A DNA stretch of 64,000 bases. Origin: Nymphaea colorata (taxonomy: Eukaryota > Streptophyta > Magnoliopsida > Nymphaeales > Nymphaeaceae). Positions 25,055-39,041 of this stretch are shown piece by piece (the stretch's first letter is position 1; the number at the start of each line of letters is the position of its first letter). The stretch is from NCBI RefSeq assembly GCF_008831285.2, contig NC_045139.1:2116704-2180703 (forward strand). Reading direction: 5' to 3'. The translations under genes were made by a program, and so were the position numbers. The notes below the pieces were generated by a model, which worked only from the letters and a program-made list of their open reading frames with translations, was not told where the DNA came from and ran no database searches.

Positions 25055-28000
25055 CTAGCTGGAAGTAGCATTTGGCAGGGCTCCAGCATTCGTTAACAGA
25101 GGCACGAGCTTCCCTTGGTTGTGTGTTGCAGTGACGGCTGTAAAGTCGAAAAAATAAGAATTAAGTTTTTGTTGGGCAAGTAGCAATTACTTTTCTTGCA
25201 CACTAGAGTTCTGTTCGACAGAGAAGGGAGGACCATGATAGAGTCGGCAGTGTCAGAAGATCCTTGCTCTCAGATGGTTTTAACTCTTTAACATACTAAA
25301 ACAGTGGGCAGTGGCTCAATACACACCCTTGAATGCATGGATGTTACATCCACTATTCTAGGGTCCATATAGAAATACTTGTTATGCATCCATGTCCATA
25401 CCGGGGTGGACAAGGCAGATAAAGGTAACATGCAAAATCACCACAAAATATAAATCATCCTTCCATCCTCCATCTTCCATTATTTGTCAATAAGGAAGAC
25501 TGCAAAGAGAACTTGGGAACAACCAGAGGCACATAGAACCCCAGCCACCAGTTATAGCCACAAGTAGGAGGAAGTGCCAAGTGAATTTTGCAAGTTATGA
25601 GAAGTTGAGAACTAACCATCGCAACCACCGACATGGTTTCCGCCAATAAACACATTAGGCACAGTCCGCTGTCCAGTCCATTCCAGTAAGGCAGCCTGAA
25701 CCGCACTTCCATCACCTTCAGACAAACAAATACTCATTAAATGCATGACTCCACCTCAGTGCTGCTATCTTGCGGCGGAAAGGTAAAAAATCAATGTTTT
25801 CTTAGCGATATATACAATTGTAAGATGTAACCTCTTGATCTTTGAGAAAAATAGACATAAAATCCAGCAAAATCACACACTGCATTGCAAAATCAACAGG
25901 TCAACAGCAACTGAGGAGAGAAGAATAATGATCAGAAGCAGACAGACCAATGATCGAGGCTGCAATCTCTAAGAGGGCATGGTGCAGATTATTGATTTGA
26001 CAAAACTAATTCAAGTCGAGACTGTCATAAACAGTTACTCTTGCCCTAGTCAGGAGGAGTTACCAAATGCAGCCACAGTAAAATAGTACAACAGTCTGAC
26101 TAGTGGCTACACATTGTGCACAGAATATTAGATATCTTTGACCATATTCCAAATTTGCTTTTCTCTATTGCACTATCCATACTGTTATATAGGCCAGAAA
26201 TCAGCATGCTAATAACACGGTTGCCATGAACAATATAGATGTGGATTGTCAACAAAGTTATCTAAGTTGTCAAAATCAGAAGTTGGATACAAGTTAATCA
26301 GGTCCATAGAAAGACTAATAGGGACTAAATAAGGCTACTCAGGACCAGTCCGTGGACGTCGATTAACCATTAATAAATACATATGTATATTATATGGAAA
26401 TACATGCAGAAATTATGTATGTCTTAAAATGAATGCACATATACATATGCACTAGGCTGACTAGTGGACTAGTCTGACCAGCTAGTCACCGGTTGGTCGA
26501 TGACCAACTAAACTGACTTGTCAGACTAGACCACCAGTTGAGATTGACAAGTAAGATTTCTACTCAAGAACATGAAAGATATTTCCTTAACGTGAGAGAT
26601 TGGCAAAGCAAGGTCCTTGTTTTGTTCTTCCCATCTCCTTGTCCTTTAAACGCAAGCGGAAGATAGCCCGTCATCGGCTTCAAACTTGTGACCCTCTAAT
26701 TTATTACGCTATCAAACAACCTCACACTCAACCACTGACCTCATGCATCAAGTGACTATGAAATTGCAACTATATTGTAAAGACACGAAATTCATTCCAT
26801 GATCTAGCTGTAGATAAAGGTATTACAAATAGAATAATAACACAAGAAATTGGCAATTAACAATAATCTACTCCACGACCTCCCCATCATCTATTATCAC
26901 CAGAAGCAAACAATTCAAGTGCAGCAAATTTAAGCAATTTTGCATGACAGAAAATTAACAACTAAAATATGTAAACCATATATCTGAAAGAAACTATGGA
27001 GATGAAGAACTCACTCTCTACATCCAATTCGACCACCTTGTACTCTGCTCCTAACTTTGAAAGCAGCTGCTTAACTCGCGTGCAGAAGGGGCAGTATGTC
27101 TTACTGCAGCATTACAATAGATAGAGATCAAAGAGAGAAGTTCAGGAGGTCCCAACGAAGAAAAAATAATCAACACATAAAAGAAAACAATGGATTATTG
27201 AATTTGATGTCAGGTAGATACTGTGGATGAAAAGCATACGATTGAAAAGGCACTGTATTGTATCAGTAGCCTGAGTCTCGAAATACAGAAACTAGCTGAT
27301 TACATTGGAAAAAGGCAAATAAAAATTACTAACTTCCAATGGAAGTAGTCTGCAGAAAAAATGCACAAACAAAAAAAGCCAACAAAGGGAAAAGTAAAAG
27401 ACGTTTTCATTTCAAGCTACTAAGATCATGAAACAACTCAACAAAACAAGAAGGTAACCTGTAAATGAAATGGCTCAATATTTCTAGGTCAGAAGAAGCA
27501 AAGCAAGTAGAAACTGAAGAAAATAGAAGCTCAACAGATAGATAATGGCGGAAAATAAAAAATTCATTTCACAGACAGCAAATCCTAAATTTCGAATCCA
27601 AAAGCAATATCAAAGCACTCGAAGAATCCAACTTGAACCACGACAAAGGTAGAGAGAAGAATAACTCAACAGCTCACCTATGACTGCAACCATAGACCAG
27701 CACTCCTCCAACGGAGGACAAGAAAAAGAAAAACTCCCTCCTTCCAATTCCAATCTCGATTCCGAGATGGTGCGAAATAGAAACCCCCATCCAACAATCC
27801 CCAAACCCGAGTTCCCATTCGGACGATCCCCAAATCCGAGTTCATCCATCAATCAATCATAAACTCGGAAACAGACCACCCCCACAACTTGAAAAGAAAA
27901 AAGAAACATAAAGAGAAAACGAAACTCAGTGAAACGTCAAAGATAATGATTCATGATGATCATCATCATCACCTGAAGACAACGACGGGGTTGTTGGACA

Positions 28001-28076
28001 CAATCTCCTGAGTCTTAGGGAGTGCCATCTTCACCTCTTCTGGAGACGCCTTCAAGCTACTGAACAATCCTCCCAT
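25055..28076 (-). CDS. CPFC-type (class I) glutaredoxin with N-terminal myristoylation motif
   Basis: Small thiol oxidoreductase that uses glutathione to reduce disulfides and glutathionylated proteins. Four exons join in phase: 28076-27973, 27103-27015, 25715-25617 and 25137-25055, giving 124 residues. The active site is CPFC (39-42) in VVFSKTYCPFCTRVKQLL. TVPNVFIGGNHVGGCD supplies the cis-proline and glutathione-binding residues. The C terminus reads GKLVPLLTNAGALPNATSS. The first ATG gives MGGLFSSLKASPEEVK before the core; Gly2 and Ser6 fit an N-myristoylation signal, as known for Arabidopsis GRXC1. A second ATG at 28,028 (MALPKTQEIV) would give the shorter soluble GRXC2-like form. The fold and class are certain; which subtype and which start are used is not. 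Confidence 0.93.
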
Positions 28077-29039
28077 CCGCTTTCGCCTTCACCTGCCGTT
28101 TATGTAAGCGCCAAAGCTCGCCGCCCCACGTCGCCGGTCCACTTCCGCTTTTGTCTCTAGTCCAGCCACTGAAATTTCGACGCGCTTTGGAAAGTGAGGC
28201 TGGCACGTCAGACCAGGTAGGAAACCCCGCAGGAAATGGAACAAAAGATGATAAAAGCCAGGCCATCCTGATAATAACATCTTGAGGGCCGCTCACTGTC
28301 GTTCATCTTGGAAATAAACGGCAACCATGTATCCGTGTATTAGATATTCTGCGAGATGCCCATATCAGAAAAAGATCTTTCTCATCCTTCGACGTCTGAA
28401 AGGGGTTAAGAAAAGTCAGCCCCACCATAAGCATCATCTTCGTCTTCGTCTCTGATCTGAGTTTGGAATGGTTTTATGTTTGAAAGCTCTACATTATATA
28501 TATATATATAAAGTCGGTGTGAGATATGTAAAAAATCATCTTTGATTTTTCTAAATGGATGGCAGAGAAAAAACAAGAGAAGAAATTTTAATCGGGTTAT
28601 TGTTTTTTTCCAAAACCATTTCTCTTTTAATTTTTTCCCAAATCCATTCTAAAGTAGGGAAAAGGAACCTATCATGCATGCATGATTGTTTCTAAAACGA
28701 TGGTTTCTAAAATGTTTAATATGAAAAGATTTCTGCAATTTTTGTGCGGATAAAATTTGTGCAAGGAAGGAGGGAAAAATCTCTCGATTTTCTTGAGGAT
28801 TATTCTTCATACATAATAATAATAATAAAAAAAAGTATAGTTACAATTCTTGGTCACTGTGCTCCCTGGTGGGAAATCCCATAACGTTATCTCATTTTGC
28901 TAACACAAGGAAAACGGACATCAAATTGCAAAACTTACAAAAAAATTTCTCGCGAAAATTTTGTGAGAAGAAACAGATAGTCATTTTAACTGATTGCAGA
29001 TCACAGATTGACAATTTTCTGACATCTACATATGAAAGA

Positions 29040-29040
<1 letters not shown>

Positions 29041-29108
<68 letters not shown>
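29041..29108. repeat. Compound microsatellite (CA)22 then (TA)12
   Basis: Uninterrupted CA dinucleotides run from 29,041 to 29,084 and switch directly to TA dinucleotides. Long perfect runs of this kind are usually highly variable in length. Confidence 0.95.
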
Positions 29109-29111
<3 letters not shown>

Positions 29112-29316
29112 ATTGAAGCTGAAATCAACGGCCAACGTTCATTCTCTGATTTTTTTTTAATATTTTGGTTGTTAAAAAAATGTCATAAATGGTTCATTCT
29201 TTATTTAAAAACCATGACCAATGAGTTGCTAATGTGGAATGGACCATTTATGACAGTTTTTAGCTAGTATCAAACAATATAAAAAGACCATCCGACAATG
29301 AATGTGAGTTGGTTGA

Positions 29317-29320
<4 letters not shown>

Positions 29321-29366
<46 letters not shown>
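29321..29366. repeat. (AT)23 microsatellite
   Basis: A perfect alternating AT run of 46 bases between a GATTTA flank and GACACAC. Confidence 0.95.
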
Positions 29367-29374
<8 letters not shown>

Positions 29375-30515
29375 TTTGTAGAACATTGCTTTGGTGGTGT
29401 CGATGCACAGAGTTAAAGAGGCGACAATGGTAAATAAATAACATTTAAAGAAACGACACTTTATGTTAAATATTTTGTTCATATCTTGGGAAAAAAATTA
29501 CATTTTCTCGCATAATGTTAAATAGTTTTATTAGGTCATTGCAGAATTGTGTTTACAAAATTGACTAATTCTCAGCAACCCACGTCACGGGCCAATTCAG
29601 GGTTTTAAATGAAAAGTCAGAGGATATCTTCAATTGCAAGTGAAATTGGTCATTAAAAAAAAAAAAGAAACTTTACTTTTTGTAAAAGTACAAAGTATTC
29701 TTGAACATTGGAAACTAAATAAAATAATGAGATTACACCCTAGGCTTTTTTTGGATCAAGATCTAGTTGTTACCAACTTGAACCTCATTGACTTTAGTTT
29801 AATTGGGCTCTTGGACTTCCCTGAATTTAGTCAGTTGGAATCAAATAGGATTATTTGAAGCCGAATCTGCATCCACTTAAAAAAAATGATCTTCACATGT
29901 ATTTTCATAAGTTCCTTGGACAATTTGGATGAAGATCTAGACACTGAAAGCCTGGAGATTGGTTTCAAATCTGTTTGATCGGAAAATTTTGTTTGGTATG
30001 ATGCTTTTCTGCTGGTGAATCGAATTGACTTTCCGCTGATTCGATCAGAGCCAACGATTCAGGTGATTCAGCTCAGTGTTATATCACTGCCAAACACTAA
30101 ATGGAACAGTTTAAAACACTGTCCTGTTCAAGTTGCTCTGGGAAATGAGAGCTATGGACAAAACGGAATTGCCGAGAAAACACATACGAAAACCAGTGAC
30201 ATATCCAGACAACGGCAGAAGACATTATTGAGCTGTTCCTAGACTATGTATACATTGGAACATAAGAAGAATTACAAGATTTTGTTTTTATTTTCTACAA
30301 ATAATTATATTAATGAGAGGAAATTACAGCATGCAACAATACAACAGGCTACCCCTAAGATAGCATGGACTCACATACTAATGTAGAACTTTTTTCTTTT
30401 TCCTTTTTTTGCTGAAAGCCATTCACATTTCTATATCAATGTGACTCTGCTGGAAAATGTTGAGGAAAGCCGGATGCATGAAAAATGCATGATTAGAAAT
30501 AATAAACAATTTCAA

Positions 30516-33500
30516 TCACCTAGATGCAGAAGAGAATATAGCTTCAAGGTCCCTGTACAATCCTGTAGGACTCTGACTTCTCCCCATGTTTCTCTGGTTC
30601 TGGCTGCTTGAAGGATCGGTCTGTGTCCCACTTCCTTCTCTGCTGAAGCTTGCTTTTGCCAACTCCCGCAGTTGCTTCATCCATGGCCTATCCGACGTGC
30701 TAGAGCTTCTTGACTGCCTCACAGGGGTATCTCCAACCACTCCAATTGCAGGAACACTCGTTTGATTGCCAAAGTTAGCTACATTTTCACCACTTTTGTC
30801 ATTTGAGAACAATTGGCTATCCCATTTGTTTAACAGTTTCCATGGAATCAGGATCAACAACAATCCTGTAGAAACCATTTTCAGTCCATTACAGAAAGAG
30901 TGACCATCGCTGCTCAGTCTTAAGACCTGCTTAAACAGAGCTCGCCACTCACTGATTATTTGGACAATGAATCCAATGGAGAACATAAGTACCATAAATA
31001 GACCAAGTGCCTTATCATTAGAAACTGTCAAATCTCTCTCCAAGAGAACAATACATGTGGCAAAAACTGCTGCTTCTGTGGCAACAGCGATAATCTCCAC
31101 AAACTGGACCATTTTCCGAATAAAAGGCTTCTTCATCACCATGAAGATAAGCTGGAAAGATGTAATGCAGAAGATGAATATGACAGGAAATTTACATTGA
31201 CTGAAACTGGAATAAGCACCAACGGTGATTCCTAAGGAGACCCGCTTGATGAGTTCAAGCATGATATAATAGATTCTGAGAATCCCAAAAAGCTTTTGGA
31301 TAAACGGTGCTTCTGCATCTTCAGTTTCGTCATCAGAAGCAATGATCTGGTCACTTTTCTTTTCAGACTTTTCTCCAACAATTTGAGAAAGCATGTATTT
31401 TGGTGGGCCTCTCAAATCTTCAAATAAAGGACCAAACATTGTCAGTTTGACTGAAAGGGGCTGGTTCTTCCATGTCCATTGCCCCCGCTTACCAGGACCC
31501 AAAGTGATTCTTATTAGTTCTTGGTACCAATGAAATTTTTGCCCTTCTTGATGAACCTCCTTATATTGAAGTAGCTTACCCATGGTAATTCCAATTGTGA
31601 GGAATGACAGCAAGGACAAAACACAAAGCGATGAGAAACCAACCAGTAAAACACCAACAATGACTTCTGGTGCCGACCCCCCTGGATTGAATTGAAATAA
31701 ACATGGTCAAAGTGGAGCAGCATATGCCAGTAATCAATAATTGTGAGAAAGGTTAGGCAACAGGGATGCACAAGTACCAGCCTCTGCCTCCCCGTTCAGC
31801 CATAAACAGAAAAGATAATAAAAGAAAAACTAACAGGCAATAGTACTTACCTTTGATGACTGCTGCTCCAGCTTGGCACATGCAAGGCAGCGCCAGAATG
31901 ATCAGAAATAACTCAAATCTTGGTACCACAAGTGCTCCATAACTTGCATGTTTCGGAGACATGCTTCTCCTTTTTAACTTGAGAGTAAATACAATTATAG
32001 CATGGAGCAGCATCAAACTGCCAACTATTACGACTAGCCAGAACATGTTCCTCTTGAATTCCTTCCATCTGAGATGCGAATTTATTGAAAGGATAAATTA
32101 AATAATATTGATTTCCAGTCAAAGTTTCATAAGGGGATATGAAACTAACATCTATAATTAAAAGGACATGATTTTTAGAAGAGAAAAACGTAAATATATT
32201 GATGAATTAGGCAACCATTCACAGCATAGATGCATTTGAAGCCAAGATCACAACTGCAGCATGTACCAAGCAAAGAATGTAAATCACACCATATCAGCTT
32301 ACCCTGTGGAGGTCTTTCCACTCATGAGAAATTCTGCTTCTGGTTTCATATTCTGGATCTGGAAAGTATAGAAATGGGTCAAAAGTGTCCATTGATTATG
32401 AAACTGAAAACTCCATAGCCAAAGCAGAAAATAAATAGGTCCTCAAACCTCAAAAAGTGATGCATATTCCATAGCAGTAAGGTGCTTTGTCAATTGACTA
32501 TCTCTTTTAAATGCATAACCGGAATATGATCTTTCCTCAACAACTTTTACAGGTGGATGGACATGGGAACTTGAATTGATCGGGAAGGTCTTGTAGTGTT
32601 CTGCTTCCCATGGTAGCCTAAGGTGGGGGATGCTCCACTGTAAGCCTCTCACAAATTCATAGTATTCAACAGGCAAGGTGACAGGTAGCCACTTTGAAAG
32701 TGCAAATACCTGAATGTGGCCAGCAATTCTCTGCGGGAAAAAGTATATACAAATATAGACAAAGCAGACATAAAACACCATATTAGATGTACACCCAACA
32801 TTATAAACTAGAATCATGATAAACATGTCAAGAAAATATTATCAAAACGACAGGAAATTTTCTGAATGTGATAAATTCGTCTATGATAATCATAAAGTGG
32901 ATGTTGTAACGTACAAAGAGATTTCTTGATGGATCATAGGTAACATATGATGGCAGAGGATTTGAAAGTGCTCCAAAAGATTGAAGGCTGGCAGTAGAAA
33001 CTGTGAGCAATCCAGCTGCTAAAGATGTTACCGCAAAAGCAGCAGTAGTTAATGTACTGATTGCCACTGAGGTCGTGGGGACAGAATCTGCAATGGCATG
33101 CCATATTTTATTTTCCTTATATTCCTCTTCTGAATAGCACATAAAAACAGAGGGAAAGCTGAAAACTGAAAAGTACTCTAGAAATCTTGAAAGTGCCATA
33201 GATCAACATCTGTGCACGTGTGACATGTATCATGGTTATGAAGCATATAGTATGACAAATCAATGCAGGCTGTGAGGCATACTAAGGCATGCATTCATAA
33301 ATTTGAACTATGTTTTGGTAAAACATCCAACATATTCTACACTAGATGAAAATGGTATTGAAATGTGTCAACAAATTTCTCCAAATAATAGGCAAAATAA
33401 CAAGGAATTCTAATATTCAGCAGATAGAAATTTCCAACTGTTCTGCTCCTAAGTAGCCCAAACAAGCATGACCATGTCAGCACATTTCATGGTATGGCCT

Positions 33501-36500
33501 AGTGGATTGAACTTTAAGCTGGATATGATAGTAAAACGCTCCAAAGAAATATCCTTACAATGCATCACTTGTAAAACATTTGATGCTAGATTCTTGTTTC
33601 CTGCAATATCCCCTGTAATATTTGCAGGAATCTCTACTGATACTGTAGAGTCGTCCACATGCACATCAATGCCGTACAGACTCCAGCTAATTGGACTGAA
33701 TCTGCACTTCATAAAAAAGAAGGAAACAATAGATTACTTGAAACACAAAAGCATGGAAAGATAGTAAATTAGTTATTGTTTTGAACTTTACACTAACATG
33801 TGTTGATAACTTGCCTTAGCAAATGGCCTCCTGAAATTGATATAGCAGAAGAATTAAAATCAAAAACTGGTTCCATGAATCTTATGAGTACCGGAAGATA
33901 ATGATCTCTAGTCCTCTTCTCTGATGTGGTGGTCAATCTCACTGTTGGCCTTTGACAATCTGTCATCCAGTAACCACCAGCTGCAATCAGGTAAACCCAA
34001 AAATGCCAACAATATGCAGATGCACCTTGCTTAATGAATTATTGGCTTGATATTTTTGCAAATGCGGCTTTTCAGATAGTCACAGATACCAGCAATATAT
34101 TCAAAACAATCACAACATTATTCAAACAGAAAGAAAGAAAGGAATTTGTTTGAAATTTGAATACATCTATGTGTATGTGTATCATATTTCTAATTTTCAT
34201 TTATTGCAAAAATATTATGATAACTAATTTTATGTTTCTTTAAATTTTAACAATTGTTTAAGACGTCTACTAATCGTTTGGTAATAAACATTGTAGAAAA
34301 CTCACAGTTCATAATTTTTTTACATTTTTTATTTTTTTGAGTTCTGCCTAGAAAGGCAAACATGATAATTAATATATGAGAAATACCTTTCCGGCAAAAA
34401 CTCAAGAAGTATATTTTTTATTATGGCTTTAATGAACATTTAATGTACTAAATTTTACCTTTTTTAACATCAAATCAATAGGCCTTAAACGGGCCAAAAA
34501 TAAAATCCAACACTGGGGCAAAAAGAAACGTTGTTTCTACAGAATAACTTCTCAACTAAGGCCACCTACTCATCATCTGTTTTCAAGCTCCACCTTGACT
34601 AGTTTGAGAGTAAACAGAGATCAAACTTTTTTAGGTCCTCCCCGTTCTTGGTCGTTTGGAGGGTAAAAAACAAAAAAGAACCACGGAACATTTTATGAGA
34701 TGGCCTATTTTTGCTGAAACACCAGCCACAGAACTCAAAAAACTTACTCCCTTGTAAAACAAGCTTCTAATTCACCATCATATGCCTGTCATTTACCAGG
34801 TTGCAGCCATATTTGTTTCACTTCGAAATGGTAATCAATTAAATTTGATGCTGAACAGTTGTTAATAATTGCTTCTATAAAATGAAGTATATGGAAGCAA
34901 GACAACTTGGAAACGATACATTATTTTTTCTTCTACTCGAGAGTTTTTTCCAGTGACATAGGAGGTACCGTATAGAAAAGTGAGGGGTTCAGTGGGTGAA
35001 ACAAAAGTCCCTTGCCGACTAATTATTGCATCTTGCTGCAGTGTTATTGTGATAATAGTAATGCTTGATGTGTTGTTCACCTGAAGAAAAATGAAACCCA
35101 ATGAAACAATTAGGATATTCATATGTCCATGAATCATGCTGAAAAGTGAAAAACATACAATCACTAGGCAAACAGTATGCCTGTCTAACAAAAGAAAGAC
35201 AACATGGTTTCAAGAACTGGAGAAAATTTTGCTTGACATAGGAAAACCACGAAGAAACCACTGCAAATATATCGGGGCTCATTGACGTCAAACAGCAACA
35301 ACATAGAATGAGCAATTCATTAGAAAGTCTAAAAAGTCTTTCTATAGAGTCTACTGAAAGGACAATACAGAAGCATGTACGTGAAAAGAGTTATGTCCAC
35401 ATATACCATAAGATTTGGAAGCAGGAATAGAAGAAAAATTTTGGTCGTGAAACAGATGCATAAGCTTCAATAACAGTTAATATCAAACTGACAACTCATA
35501 GTAACTCAGACTGTCGTCCTAGAAAGGAAGTCCATAAACCTCATAGAAATAGTAACTGCTTCATGACTACCGTAAAAAGGAAGCTCACCAAAAATCCAAA
35601 TCGGCGGTTCCCAAGGGTCTTTCGATTAATAGGAACGAGGAGGCCACTACTAATATGAAGAGCACTTAGAATTTCAGAGGACGAATTAAGAACAGGAACA
35701 GAGAAAACCAAATAAATTCTCAAGTTCCTGTGGTCGTTGGTTGCCTCCACTATCCTCGATGCAGCGTTAAGTTGAAGTAGCTTCATGGGGACATGTGCTG
35801 TCAAATTGGCAAATACTCTCCTCCTGTCTGACAAATTCCAGTTATAAAAAAGGGAAACACTTTACTAAACAGTGATGTAATAATAACAATACAAAACATA
35901 TTCCGATACCGCCACTCCTCAGAACATAGTTGTGAAAAAGGAAATATAATCATTTCGCACTACCTAAAGAATGCAGTCGGCTGGGGAATTTTGTAGAAAA
36001 AGTTAATTGACTGATGGATCTAGTGAAACAAATAATATGCACGTAGCATTTATGTGCTTTCTTTAAGATAATATGAATGAAGCAACTTATGTCGCGTGGG
36101 GGTCCAATCTGTGAAAGAATGCATTAATGTTTTTATGGAGAAAAAATCAGCTTCAATCATTTCAGAGGCGAAAAGTAGACTTGAAATTTCCACAGCTAAG
36201 AGCATCTGTTTCTTTAAAAGTAGGAAACCCATCATTATACATTATGGGACATGAATAACATACCAAAGTGCAAGGTATACGTTGAATTAGCAGTTCTGAT
36301 AAACCTATTTCCAGCAGAATCTGTGCAGAAACCTCTCCGCATTGCTAATATCACCCTTCCATACTGAGCAGCAGTAGAGAAACTCACAACAATAGAGAAT
36401 TTCAGATCAGACTGGACAACCTGAAGGGTTGATGGCACAACCTGACCAGGCCCATAAACAAGAAGCTGGAAAAGGGACGAAATAAAATTGTAAATGACAT

Positions 36501-39041
36501 GGATAGCCAATATCTAAACATATCAATAGCAGAAAAAGAGCAAGATCTACCATACCCAACTTACTTGCTATAGTAACTGAACAAATAGACAAATAAGCAC
36601 TCCCTCTCTCTCTCCACACACACACTCCTTACACACAAATAGATCACACATGGAGAGGGAGATAGATAGAGAGAGAGAGGTCCTGGAGAGTTTTATCTTT
36701 TCCCGAAGTCATTCTAATTGTTTTCAAAAACACAGCCTTAGATGCTTGCTCAATATAACAGAAAGAAGATACTTAAGAAATAAATGAAAAATTGATACAG
36801 CTTTTCTCCATACTCACACTGCAGTCATTAACAGAAGAGCATCTAAATCCACCTTCCCCAAGGCATGGCTTGTTGAATGTAATAAAGGCTGAAATGTTTA
36901 ATGCATTTGTGAAGGATCTTGAGGTTGAAATTGATGCAGTAGGATGAACCGTATCTGCAAGGATTTTGTGGTTAGAACGTTACTAACAGTTCAGATATTG
37001 ATCTAGTTAGTAAGACAAAAAAATTAAGCATGTGAGAGAAACTGAGATGAAACAATGTATTTGTAACTACGTAATTTTTTCATGTCTAGGGAAACCAGAT
37101 TGTTGTTTACACGTGCTGTATCAGCTACCTGAGAGATGCTGTCTTATATCTCCTGTTTTGATTGCATTCGTCTGTATAAAGTCCCCTACCATTGTTAACA
37201 TGAAAACCTTATCACCCTTTTGGCCTTACGAGAAAGGATGCATAGTAAAGTAAAGGTTTCGAATTTGAACTCTAGACCTCCTTCAACATGAAGCTGCGCA
37301 CATCAAGCAAACCCACACAGCTTGGTACACAGAGCATATGCATTGTGTAATTGATTTACTAAATAGTTATTTTTAGAATCTCTGAGGCTCTGATGCTTCA
37401 CATGAGATTGACCCAAGATCTATGATTGATCTGGGAAAGTATATTGCAATCTATGCAGGATTTGAAAAATATATACTACTACTTTTTCTTTCCAGAAAAT
37501 GGAAAGAAAAGAACATCGGATTGATCGCTCTGGTCTCAGAACAAACCATCAGGCTCATCCCTCTGTCTCAGAAATTCTGTTCACAACTCAAGGTGTGTTT
37601 ATGGCAACTAATCCTGAGTCGCGATTTTAATAGGGTCATTTAAAGCGCTCTAACATTTTGCCGATATCATCTTTTGAGCTTCTCTTATACATTTCTAGGG
37701 CCATTAAACATTTGAAGGATGGTTAACAAATTGATTAATTTGCCAATCAAATAGGGATACTGCTATCTGCAAGAAATATATCAACGTGTAAATTCAGGAA
37801 AAAACTGATACAGCCGGGAGATGGAGAACAGTCTCCTAACCAATGGTCCAATTGTAGCTTGAGCACGAAATTTGTGCTGATCTGTTGATGCAGACATGGA
37901 ATATGTGATCACCAGCTCCCAACCCTGAATAGGACACAGAGTTTTGCTCACAATTCGTAGGAGCTCGATCATCAAGCTGGGAAAGTTTCAAGAGTAGATA
38001 GTTAGCCAATGGAAGCAGTACATTGCTCATTAAAGCATGAAAATGACAGAAAAAACCACCCACACTTTTATCAGCACAAAGCATCTTCACCTGAAGATAA
38101 TAAGTGAGCAGAGAACATAGGGAAGCAAATTAAAACAAATTAATGATAAAATTGAACCAATCAAGCCAGCTCTGAGGATCTAAACAGCTACTGACAGACT
38201 TTTTATTGCCCGCATCCATATTTCGCTCTTGCAGATAGATTTACATTTGCTGTTAAGCCCTGACTAGAAAATTAATAGTGGAAAAGAGAAACCCAGATTA
38301 TCCTCGTCCAAATTTAAGCATAGATATCCTTGCTCAACATTAAGAATAAGGCAGGGTTATAGATACGTCCAGTGTAGAATTATTGCCTTTTTGGCACTCG
38401 CCTCGTTAATGGAACGAGGAACAGACTTTCCACACAATTCCGAAAATCAATTTAGAAGAGCTTGTGAGTAGTACCAAATTGTGCCAAACAAATTTGCAGT
38501 GCTTGGCCGCTGCAACTGAATGTGTCTCCAAGGAGGCAAGCAGGAATATGGAGAGCATAATTCAAGAAGCTGTAAAATGTAATAATGTGCTCACGCGGAT
38601 ACCTCCGCCAAGAGATTATAAGAAACAGTTTAATATGGAAAACACAGAAGTCCCATTTTTCATATTTGGCGAAAGAAACTTAGCAAAATTCAGTACCATT
38701 TGCTCAGGTAAAAGGAACATTATTGATGAACCGTCGTCAACAAGTATAGCAGGAGCTTCAACTAAGGAATAACGAAGAAGATGTTCTAAAACATTCATCA
38801 ATGTTACTTTCCGGAAAGTTCTTTTTAACATAAAAAATGAACTTACCTCGCACTGGATGCTGCAATTGGTACACGGCTCTCCACCAGCTCCCAACGAAAC
38901 CTCGAAAACAAATGTAGCTGACCTGAGAGAGGTAATAGGCAGAGGAGCCTTTTGAAATGTCACCAGCACATCGAAATTGCTTCCATACACCATATGGAAG
39001 TACAAGCAAACGAGAACCCACGGAACTCTCTTGAACAGCAT
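30516..39041 (-). CDS. Large plant membrane protein with luminal repeats, polycystin-like family
   Basis: Function unknown; relatives are loosely labelled polycystin cation channel-like. Thirteen exons join in phase: 39041-38847, 37976-37841, 36954-36818, 36465-36264, 35827-35589, 35080-34969, 33980-33815, 33701-33559, 33087-32915, 32730-32449, 32358-32303, 32068-31851 and 31681-30516. They encode about 1,074 residues. Residues 1-21 form a signal peptide. A luminal or extracellular part of about 430 residues holds Ig-like or cadherin-like repeats, with cysteine pairs (CTNCSIQC) and many N-glycosylation sites. About nine hydrophobic segments follow, the first in exon 9 and the rest in exons 12-13, then a Ser-rich cytosolic tail of about 85 residues. 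The intron after exon 7 has a GC donor. I chose the Met that begins the signal peptide; an in-frame Met at 39,089 is also possible. Channel activity is not shown by the sequence. Confidence 0.82.

Larger units (their letters stand above)
28077..30515. other. Intergenic region with microsatellites
   Basis: No gene is supported. It contains the glutaredoxin promoter, a short TA run near 28,493, the compound CA/TA microsatellite at 29,041 and the AT microsatellite at 29,321. Positions 30,250-30,515 are probably the 3' UTR of the next gene. Confidence 0.5.

Noticed and set aside
28892..29128. Repetitive VCVCV/YIYIY peptide frames
   Set aside because: They are translations of the CA/TA microsatellite, not genes.
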